From contig NZ_LFIP02000020.1 in the NCBI RefSeq assembly GCF_001189235.2, positions 1-54,346 on the forward strand: a stretch of 54,346 bases of DNA, written 5' to 3'. Positions 44,423-51,208 of the stretch are shown piece after piece (the stretch's first letter is position 1; every line of letters begins with the position of its first letter). The DNA comes from Bradyrhizobium embrapense. GTDB taxonomy: Bacteria; Pseudomonadota; Alphaproteobacteria; Rhizobiales; Xanthobacteraceae. The notes beneath the pieces are model-generated. The model had not been told where the DNA came from and did no database searches. It worked only from the letters and a program-made list of their open reading frames with translations. Both the position numbers and the translations under genes were made by a program.

Positions 44423-46263
44423 TTATGCTGCGGCCGATCGTAGAACATCGCGCGCTTATGGAAAGCCTCCTCGCCGCCTTCCATGATGCTGGTGATGCCA
44501 TCGACTGATTTCGTATCATCCAGTGGACCAGCATGGACAACAAACCCTCGTTGCCCATTTGAACCAAGCCGAACCACCCGCGCCGCTTCGCCCAAAACCG
44601 GTATATTTGCATTGTGCGTCGTGAAAATTAGTTGGCCTTGCCGCGAGCGGTGACGAACTGCTCCAATGAGCGTGTCAACGATGAATGCGTTATCCAGGTG
44701 ATCCTCAGGCTGATCGACTATCAGAACGCGATCTGGATGTTGTAGCAGAATAGAGAGGACAACAGTGCAGCGCTGCCCCACGGATAGTTCCTTCATTGAT
44801 TTGAAATTGCCGCCGTCAAGAAGCTCGAAATCTGCGGCATCTTCTAGTGCAACCCCGACGATAGACTCGCCACCAGCCGCACGCAATTGCACCGCAACTC
44901 GCTCCGCGCGGTCACTGGCGATCTTGGCTGTCCTACTTAGAAAAGCGATATCATTGTTTTCTGATGCTTCAACAAGCTCCCGAGGCGTCATTGCGCCGGC
45001 GAGGGATTGTGCCAACTCGTTATATCGAAGTCCGCTGCCGCGAAGAGCGTTCGTGATCGCCCCGATAAACTCCGCCAACTCCGCAGATTGTCGAATCCGT
45101 ACGCGAATGAGAGGCGACAGGCTCCTCGTCAATAGCTTTGCAACGCGCTGTCTCTCGGTGCAGCGCCCCTCTCGCAGCGAGTCGAGCTGATCTAACATCT
45201 TGCGACGCTGCTTCTGCACGGCCTTCGCACGCTCCAGTTTCTGCGCGCGCAGCGCCTTCAGAGCCTCGAGCTGAGAAGACTGTTCACGAAGGCCCGCGAG
45301 CTGTCTCGCCGCAGCGCCGGCCCCCTCTCTCAAACCTTCAATTTCACGCCGTATAACGCGCGCTTGTTCCTCAAGGGGGGCACGGGCCTTCTCTACCTCT
45401 CTAGTTACGGTATCGATTTGGTCGACGGCGGCATTTAACAGCTTTTGCCCTTCTTCGACATGCTTCTCTGCCTTGGCGAGATTGCTCCGTATTGGCTGTA
45501 GGAGATCTCGACCAGCCGATTCCGGCCATTCGTCAAGACCAAATCCAAGTATATGGGTGTCGAGTACTGCATCTCGATAGCCGGCAGCGGTGTCTTGCGC
45601 CCGTCGCAGTGCGTCCAATTGAACTGCTAGATTGGCGCTCTGGCTCGAGAGTACGTCAAGCTGCTGCTGCTTCTGTTCAAGCTGCAGCGATGTTCTGGAC
45701 ATATCCGCTGCTCTGGCCTCGGCGCGAGCGAGTTCGGCCTGGATGGCGCCAATGCCTGAGAGCCGCTCTAATATCTGATCGGCCTCGCGGAGTAGCCCGC
45801 GAATTTCAGTCGTGAGAGACACGACTTGGGTAACGTGCTTGCGCTCATTCGCCCTGTGGCTCGAACTGTCGGCAGAGAAGAAATCAACGATATTAAGACG
45901 GCCCCGTGCGCTGAGTCCGAATGACTCAACATCCGTCTGTGAAAAGATGAGCGGTCGCGTCAACCCAGGTTCTAGCCCTTCGGGCTCGGCATTGGCGGAA
46001 CGCGAGACCAGAAGATCGCTTCCATCATCATCAATGGATAGCGTGACTTGCCCATCTTGAAGAACGGAAAGAGCTTGTTCGCGCGCTTGCTTCGCATCTT
46101 CCTCATTGGAAGAGCCGCGAACATCAAGGCAATAGCGGATAAGCTCGATTACAGATGACTTTCCCGTCCCTCGACCACCAATGAGCACGTTCAGCCCGTC
46201 GGTGAATCGGAGATCAAGCCCGTCCAAGAATCCGCCTTCGACTTGCATCCGCCGAATGATCAC
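44419..46263 (-). CDS. SMC/ABC-like AAA ATPase with long coiled coil
   Basis: 614 residues starting at GTG 46263. Walker A is LNVLIGGRGTGKSSVIELIR (residues 24-43). A coiled coil from about 150 to 400 is rich in Glu, Gln, Arg and Leu. Near 493 comes the ABC signature ELSVGQRCTVVLSILLQHP, then Walker B RVLIVDQPEDHLDN and an H-loop-like IFTTHNANIPVLGEA. This head/coiled-coil layout resembles Rad50/SMC-like ATPases of anti-phage systems, closest in wording to TrlF-type ATPases but without a PHP nuclease domain. It is the first gene of a three-gene operon and overlaps the kinase gene by four bases. It may sense DNA ends or foreign nucleic acid and pass the signal on (inference). Confidence 0.87.
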   Translation of the reverse strand: MIIRRMQVEGGFLDGLDLRFTDGLNVLIGGRGTGKSSVIELIRYCLDVRGSSNEEDAKQAREQALSVLQDGQVTLSIDDDGSDLLVSRSANAEPEGLEPGLTRPLIFSQTDVESFGLSARGRLNIVDFFSADSSSHRANERKHVTQVVSLTTEIRGLLREADQILERLSGIGAIQAELARAEARAADMSRTSLQLEQKQQQLDVLSSQSANLAVQLDALRRAQDTAAGYRDAVLDTHILGFGLDEWPESAGRDLLQPIRSNLAKAEKHVEEGQKLLNAAVDQIDTVTREVEKARAPLEEQARVIRREIEGLREGAGAAARQLAGLREQSSQLEALKALRAQKLERAKAVQKQRRKMLDQLDSLREGRCTERQRVAKLLTRSLSPLIRVRIRQSAELAEFIGAITNALRGSGLRYNELAQSLAGAMTPRELVEASENNDIAFLSRTAKIASDRAERVAVQLRAAGGESIVGVALEDAADFELLDGGNFKSMKELSVGQRCTVVLSILLQHPDRVLIVDQPEDHLDNAFIVDTLIGAVRHRSRQGQLIFTTHNANIPVLGEAARVVRLGSNGQRGFVVHAGPLDDTKSVDGITSIMEGGEEAFHKRAMFYDRPQHK

Positions 46264-46412
46264 CGAAGCTCGTACCCCAACTGATTCCTGCGTGATGAAG
46301 CCTACACCCGAATCGGAGCATCGGACCGGAGCTTCGCTAACGGCTATTCACAGCGCTTCGACAAAAAATTCAAGCCGCACTATCTGGGTTGCGGCCCCAC
46401 CCTTGCATTTAA

Positions 46413-46447
46413 CTTCTAAATATCGATCTAATTAATTGATTTAGAAG
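46413..46447. promoter_or_regulatory. AT-rich inverted repeat upstream of the three-gene operon
   Basis: CTTCTAAAT (46413-46421) and ATTTAGAAG (46439-46447) form a perfect 9-bp inverted repeat around a 17-base AT-rich spacer. It lies 150 bases upstream of the ATPase start. The local base composition is much lower in G+C than its surroundings. It could be an operator or the promoter core of the operon. Confidence 0.5.
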
Positions 46448-46919
46448 GGAAATTGGCTTCCGGCTAAAAAAGGATGCGCGATTGCGATAGTTGTTGGCGC
46501 AAGACGTGCGGTGGAGGCAGGCGCCCAAGCTCCAGAACGCGAGCCGGCGGTTGAGCTGCGGCGGAACCTTGAACCTCTACTTCACCCTAGCCGAAAATCC
46601 GCGCAAGTACCCGTCCGCTGACGCGCTGTCTCGGTACCCCTTGCCAGCGGACGAGCATACTTCGAGCGTCCTTCCAACCTTAGCTCGTAGGCGCCCCTCG
46701 ACGGTTAGCCGTGGCCGGGACCGTAGCTTTCGTAGACCAAATTTCAGAAGGCTCAATCCTTTCAGCGTAGTTGACAGGACACCCCTCCGCCAATCAAGCA
46801 TATTTTTCAATCGTTTAGGCGACCTACTCACCAATTGCGACTCACCAGCTCAGGTCACACAACGCCAAAGCCGTTCTCGCCCCAAAAAAGGAACATTGTT
46901 GACCGGCACGCTCCCAATC
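46448..46919. other. Non-coding stretch
   Basis: 472 bases without a gene I can support. Both flanking genes are on the minus strand: the operon transcribed leftwards from about 46.3 kb, and the membrane protein that ends at 46920. Confidence 0.4.
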
Positions 46920-47396
46920 TCAAGCCACGTTGAACAGCTGCTTATGAAGGTTCTCGATGGAAGCGCGCAACATCTCGGTGTTTGATCTCCAGCGCGACCA
47001 AAGAAACAGAAGCGATACTGATGCCGGAGCGAGGCTAAAAATGGTTACCAACAGGCCGATGATCATGTGGATTTCAGCGCCGGATAAGAAGGCGATTGCT
47101 GCTAAAAGGAGTGCAAGAGTGATTGCGAATCCGCCGTTCACGGCGACAACTTCCTTATATTCATTGAAAAATTGTACCTTCTTGACCTCAAGGTCGCCAA
47201 TCAAGTCACTTGCATGGTCATAGAGATCCTGGCCGGCTGGACCCGATTGCTGCTTCAGGGCTGCAATCCTGTGAAGTCGGGAAAGCCGCCGTTCCAAGGG
47301 GGATTCCGTCAATTCCGTGATTGACTGCAGGAGAGCCGTCCCGGCATGCAGCCCTACCCCAAGTTGCACGAGGCTGGCAAAATCGCCTAAGGTCAT
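46920..47396 (-). CDS. Small membrane protein with two predicted helices
   Basis: 158 residues. The N-terminal 85 residues are helical and charged (LERRLSRLHRIAALKQQS, LIGDLEVKKVQFFNEYK). Two hydrophobic segments follow: GGFAITLALLLAAIAFLSGA (about 88-107) and IIGLLVTIFSLAPASVSLLF (about 112-131). A short basic cytoplasmic tail ends SIENLHKQLFNVA. Not a recognised family. Its start lies 21 bases from the divergent XRE-ImmA gene, so a shared control region is likely. Two-helix proteins next to defence genes are often effectors or membrane sensors, but that is only a possibility here. Confidence 0.7.
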   Translation of the reverse strand: MTLGDFASLVQLGVGLHAGTALLQSITELTESPLERRLSRLHRIAALKQQSGPAGQDLYDHASDLIGDLEVKKVQFFNEYKEVVAVNGGFAITLALLLAAIAFLSGAEIHMIIGLLVTIFSLAPASVSLLFLWSRWRSNTEMLRASIENLHKQLFNVA

Positions 47397-47417
47397 GCTG
47401 AAATCTCCGGACCGCCA

Positions 47418-48587
47418 ATGGCATCATTGAAGAAAAACGTCGAACAGGTTCTCACCGCCCGCGGCTTGTCACGTGCGGAACTTAGCTCCAGAGTCGGCTT
47501 GAGCGAATCCGAACTGGTCAGCTTTTTGAGAGCTCCACCGAAGCGTAGCGAGGGTTTGCTACAAAAGCTCTCTCGCGAACTTATTGTCCCGGACTTTTTC
47601 CTTTTTGCCGAAACTGTCCCGATTCCAGAGGCGCGCTTTCCGGACTTCCGGCTGAGCAAGCCTGCGCGCACGGGATATGCGCGTGAAACGTTGCAATGGA
47701 TGGACTTCGCTACGTCAATCCAGCTGCAGGCAGACGAATCGGCTCCCAACACAAAACCTACGCTGAGCCTTAAAACCGCAGTTGGCACCACAAACAACGT
47801 CTCGGCCGCAGCCAAAAACCTAAGGGAACGACTAGGCTTCACATTCGAGCTACAAACTGAGGCCAAAGATGCCCGGACTTTGTTTGCGTGGTTGAGACGC
47901 CAAATTGAAACGCTGAATGTCTTCGTATTGCTATTGTCGTTCCCCGAAAAGGACGGTGTCGGGTTTTGTCTAACTGGGAAACACTACGACGTCATAGTTT
48001 TAAATACGCGAAAACAGTCTCCCCCAAGGCGTTTGTTTACGCTAGCGCACGAAATCTTTCATTGCGCCCTCGGAATGAGCGGGGTCTCTGACCCATTTGT
48101 CATCAACAACGCCGTCGAACGGGCCTGCAATCAGTTTGCCGTTGAATTCCTAGCTCCTACCGCGCTCGTAAAGCAGCAATCAGCGAAATTTATTCATTCG
48201 TCCACCCTCGAAATCGATCAACTTAGTCGCTTTGCGAAAGCAATGAAGCTCTCGATGCACGCAAGCGTAATTCGTTTGGTAGAACTAGAAATTTACCGGC
48301 CTTCCGCGATTGGAGCTTGGCAGCGATTCATTCGGTCGAACGGTGATCCCGAGATTTCTGCCGGCGGCGGCGGACGCCGACAAGAGGAATGGAAGTACAA
48401 ACTCGCAAAGTATGGATTCAAGTTCGCTGAGGTTTTTGGCGAGGCTAAAACGCGTGGCGTCTACGACGACTATGAATTCTACCAACTGTCCGGCATAAAA
48501 CCAAAATATCAAGACGATTATATCCAACGATCATCAAGAGCGCGGCCCGAGGATGCAATAGAAGTCGAAGGCGGAGAGGATGCCTAA
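47418..48587 (+). CDS. XRE-type HTH and ImmA/IrrE metallopeptidase protein
   Basis: 389 residues. Residues 1-55 are an XRE/Cro helix-turn-helix (NVEQVLTARGLSRAELSSRV, GLSESELVSFLR). The middle is typical of COG2856 proteins (PDFFLFAETVPIPEARFPDF, LRERLGFTFEL). The zinc-peptidase motif is RRLFTLAHEIFHCALGM (His211-Glu212...His215), with a likely third ligand in NAVERACNQFAVEFLAP. Relatives cleave phage-type repressors (ImmA on ICEBs1) or act as the repressor half of toxin-antitoxin-like pairs. It overlaps the next gene by eight bases, so the two are a cassette. Confidence 0.9.
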   Translation: MASLKKNVEQVLTARGLSRAELSSRVGLSESELVSFLRAPPKRSEGLLQKLSRELIVPDFFLFAETVPIPEARFPDFRLSKPARTGYARETLQWMDFATSIQLQADESAPNTKPTLSLKTAVGTTNNVSAAAKNLRERLGFTFELQTEAKDARTLFAWLRRQIETLNVFVLLLSFPEKDGVGFCLTGKHYDVIVLNTRKQSPPRRLFTLAHEIFHCALGMSGVSDPFVINNAVERACNQFAVEFLAPTALVKQQSAKFIHSSTLEIDQLSRFAKAMKLSMHASVIRLVELEIYRPSAIGAWQRFIRSNGDPEISAGGGGRRQEEWKYKLAKYGFKFAEVFGEAKTRGVYDDYEFYQLSGIKPKYQDDYIQRSSRARPEDAIEVEGGEDA

Positions 48588-49005
48588 ACATCCCTTGCCA
48601 TTTGTTTTCGACCTGCAAGCAGTACGTTTATGGTCTGAAGCATCGGGAAACGAAGCTCAAATCGTGCTCGGCGATCTGGAAGACGAGCAGGTCCTTATCT
48701 TCAATCGTGTGCTGAATGAATTCGCGAAAGCTTATCCGGATTCTGCGGTTTTAGTAAAAGCGCACGACTTCCCAAAGAAACGGGTTACTGAAGAACATCG
48801 CATGTCAGCCGCGGCACTTGCGGAATCAAGCAACGCCACCTTCGGAAGAAAAGGCCCCTATGACCAATGCATTGAATGGTGTGTTGCTGGCATCGCCTGT
48901 TGCGGACCCTATACTATCGTGACGGATGATCGTCGAAAGTCTCTGTATCAAAAGGTAAATGGATTGTCAGTAATCACGTTCGAGGAATATTTGAACCTAC
49001 ATTAG
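48580..49005 (+). CDS. PIN-like protein (putative toxin) paired with XRE-ImmA
   Basis: 141 residues. It starts FVFDLQAVRLWSEASG with an Asp in the first strand, has a helical centre, then CVAGIACCGPYTIVTDDRRK and VNGLSVITFEEYLNLH. TDD and ITFEEYL strongly resemble the last strands of PIN-fold RNases (DUF4411/VapC-like), where acidic residues bind metal. The eight-base overlap with the XRE-ImmA gene matches known HTH-peptidase/PIN toxin-antitoxin operons. The catalytic set is not fully clear from sequence alone. Confidence 0.7.
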   Translation: MPKHPLPFVFDLQAVRLWSEASGNEAQIVLGDLEDEQVLIFNRVLNEFAKAYPDSAVLVKAHDFPKKRVTEEHRMSAAALAESSNATFGRKGPYDQCIEWCVAGIACCGPYTIVTDDRRKSLYQKVNGLSVITFEEYLNLH

Positions 49006-49243
49006 CGGTTTCGGTCCTTCGAGGTGAAGGCAATGACCGAACATTCAGCCCAGCTTGTCTACGACCAGGTTGATCGTTCAGGTTGCAGGTAGGAAGTCTC
49101 GAATTATTTCGTACAGTTTGGTCGAGCATAGGTCCGCCATCACCGCAGAATCCCCATGAGCGCCGCGATCATCGAAAAAGCCCGCGGCGAGGAAATCAGC
49201 TGATCCAACCCTTGAGTGGCAGATTCAAACTTGGTTCGAGGCT

Positions 49244-49960
49244 ATGGGCGAAAAAGAGTTCGATCTCCTCAAGTGGTCCAGCGGTATCCCCCTTTGCGAT
49301 GACGTGTGGCTTGGGATGCAAGCTCGCAACATCGCCATTGTTGACTTGGACGTCGTTCGCGTCATCGAGTCGAACGTGCTTGAGGAATATTTCAAGGAGG
49401 ACCAAACGCCTACCGGAATGATGCTTCTGTCCGGCATGAGCCAGATGTGGATTTTTTCAGTCTATGAGTTTCTACGGACGTGGCGAGCCAAGGCGAAGCA
49501 CATCATAAAGACCGCCGACGAGTACGTTACAGTCAAACCCAGTAAGCAAGAGAAGTTCTTGAATAATGTAATTGAGGTCTCCAAGGGCCGGCACAAATTC
49601 GTGAAGTCGGCCCCTAGCTTTTACACTCACCAGCTCAAGCAAATCCCTGATCCCAAGTTTGTGGATGGTATCTGGGACTACATGAAAAAGACTGAGGAGC
49701 TGTTCGAGGAAGTTTCGCACGTTCGAATGAGCTTGGCAAAGCACGAGGTCAAGGACAAGGCCGGATTTGCGGCCGAGGCTCCGGGCTACGGACGGATGAG
49801 CCTGGACACTGGCGCTATCTATTGGCAGGTGGCGCTCGCGGACGAAACGGTGACCATCGTAAACCGTCGCCGCGTTGCCAATGCCTTCCTAGAAATCAAG
49901 GACGATGGCGGCGATGGTGAAGGCGAGCATGATCCTCTCGCCGCCCCACGGGGCGAATAG
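49244..49960 (+). CDS. Hypothetical protein, possibly frameshifted at its start
   Basis: 238 residues from ATG 49244. No family recognised. The N-terminal half has MQARNIAIVDLDVVRVIESN and FKEDQTPTGMMLLSGMSQMW, then IFSVYEFLRTWRAKAKHIIK; the C-terminus is acidic (DDGGDGEGEHD). The frame is open upstream to 49160 and reads APRSSKKPAARKSADPTLEW then QIQTWFEA, a plausible continuation of the protein without a start codon. A one-base change would connect it to ATG 49156. So either translation begins at 49244 with no good ribosome site, or the gene has lost a base at its fourth position. The gene follows the XRE-ImmA/PIN pair in the same direction. Confidence 0.65.
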   Translation: MGEKEFDLLKWSSGIPLCDDVWLGMQARNIAIVDLDVVRVIESNVLEEYFKEDQTPTGMMLLSGMSQMWIFSVYEFLRTWRAKAKHIIKTADEYVTVKPSKQEKFLNNVIEVSKGRHKFVKSAPSFYTHQLKQIPDPKFVDGIWDYMKKTEELFEEVSHVRMSLAKHEVKDKAGFAAEAPGYGRMSLDTGAIYWQVALADETVTIVNRRRVANAFLEIKDDGGDGEGEHDPLAAPRGE

Positions 49961-50286
49961 GATACACCTCCGCACGGCCACGAGAAACCGGCTCCAAAGA
50001 GGCGTCCGCTTCGGCGGTAGACATCCTCTCCTTACGGGCTTGAGACAGAACTAGCCATTCGAGACACGATTGGCTAGTCAGTTTGGTGAGCGTGTCGAAA
50101 TTCGTGAACGATGACAACGCAACGAGAGCGCTCCGGGAGGAAGGCGCGTCCGCCCTTCAAGCGGTCAATTAAACTGCTGCCGTTCCCAAGCCAAGCGCAG
50201 TTCTGTGAATTCGACCGGGTGGCCGATGGTGACGGGCTCTAGCTTTCATCGTTGAGAGTGGGACCAAAGACCAAATCGTGGATGTT
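49961..50286. other. Non-coding stretch
   Basis: 326 bases. One small frame (ATG about 50110, 43 codons) is open but not recognisable. Probably the right-hand margin of the 37-50 kb cargo block. Confidence 0.35.
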
Positions 50287-50538
50287 TCAGTTCACTTCGC
50301 CCGTAACCGCAAGCCACGTGTGATGGGCCTTGATCCAGTAGGTGCCGTCGTCAAGAGGCGCGTGGACTTTGACCTTTAGAGCACGGGCAATCCCAGTAAT
50401 ATTGTCAACCAAGACATTTCGGTCGGGTCGCGCTCGGCCGAAAGCTTGAAATAGACGCAGGACCAAAGCCCTGAGCCCTCGCCGGCATTGGACTATTAGT
50501 TGCCGCGCCCTCACTACCCGCCTAGTGGAAAAACCCAC
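50287..50538 (-). CDS. Possible small protein downstream of the HAD gene
   Basis: 83 codons beginning GTG within the last codons of the HAD gene. The second half (NITGIARALKVKVHAPLDDG, TYWIKAHHTWLAVTGEVN) looks protein-like; the first half is Arg-rich and could be spurious. Unassigned; could be the C-terminal remnant of a longer gene. Confidence 0.3.
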   Translation of the reverse strand: MGFSTRRVVRARQLIVQCRRGLRALVLRLFQAFGRARPDRNVLVDNITGIARALKVKVHAPLDDGTYWIKAHHTWLAVTGEVN

Positions 50539-51196
50539 GCGCCCGAACGATTGGCAATAGCTCGTGATAGTTGTGGATTATGTGGTCTGGTTTCGCAGCT
50601 CGTAAGCGCGCCTCAGAAACAAATCCGCCGGTAATGGCTACGCTGATCAGTCCAAGACTTCGGGCAATATCGGTTTCTACTGGCATATCCCCGATAATGA
50701 AGGTCGACTCGGGCTTTAGATCGTTTTGCTCCATATATCGCCGGAGACGCTCCCCTTTACTCATCGTCTTATACTGCGTGGCACGGCTTTCAAAGGCCAG
50801 GACATCGTTGAAGCAGCGATCGATGCCGAGCCTTTGCAATTGAGCAACAAGAGGTGCGACTATATGGTTGCTGACGATGATGGATGAAGCCGCTTCCTGG
50901 CGAACCCATTCCAGTACTGCGCGCGCCCCCACGCGTAGATCCGCTTTGTCGGCCAACGGCTCGTAAGTGTCATGGAAGATTGCACTGCCATCGCGATCTA
51001 CAGCTGCGACTTCCGCTTCTGACATCCCGATGCTTCGGAAAAGGATGGACAGTGGGACATCGCAATGATCCCGAATGGTGTATAAATCGATCGCCGGGCG
51101 ACCAAAACGTTCCAGGATAGCGTTCGTCGTTTGGAGTAGTGCGCTGGCATCGTCAAGCAACGTGCCATTCCAATCAAAAACAAGAACCGGCCTCAT
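50522..51196 (-). CDS. HAD-superfamily phosphatase
   Basis: 224 residues. Motif I is LVFDWNGTLLDD with the nucleophile Asp and acid/base Asp (written here D-W-N; the second position is Asn rather than Asp, an unusual change). A cap domain of helices follows. Motif II is SSIIVSNH (Ser), motif III a Lys in QYKTMSKGERL, and motif IV FIIGDMPVETDIARSLG (Asp). The DxN in place of DxD may slow phosphate release or change the reaction. The start lies 12 bases after the PurF-like stop, so they form an operon. It probably dephosphorylates a sugar phosphate or the product of the PurF-like enzyme. Confidence 0.85.
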   Translation of the reverse strand: MRPVLVFDWNGTLLDDASALLQTTNAILERFGRPAIDLYTIRDHCDVPLSILFRSIGMSEAEVAAVDRDGSAIFHDTYEPLADKADLRVGARAVLEWVRQEAASSIIVSNHIVAPLVAQLQRLGIDRCFNDVLAFESRATQYKTMSKGERLRRYMEQNDLKPESTFIIGDMPVETDIARSLGLISVAITGGFVSEARLRAAKPDHIIHNYHELLPIVRARGFFH

Positions 51197-51208
51197 GATA
51201 TTCAGACC

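Noticed and set aside
47515..47535. GTCAGCTTTTTGAGAGCT resembles a type III secretion tts box
   Set aside because: It lies inside the XRE-ImmA coding sequence, followed by no secretion gene, and the match to the consensus is only partial.
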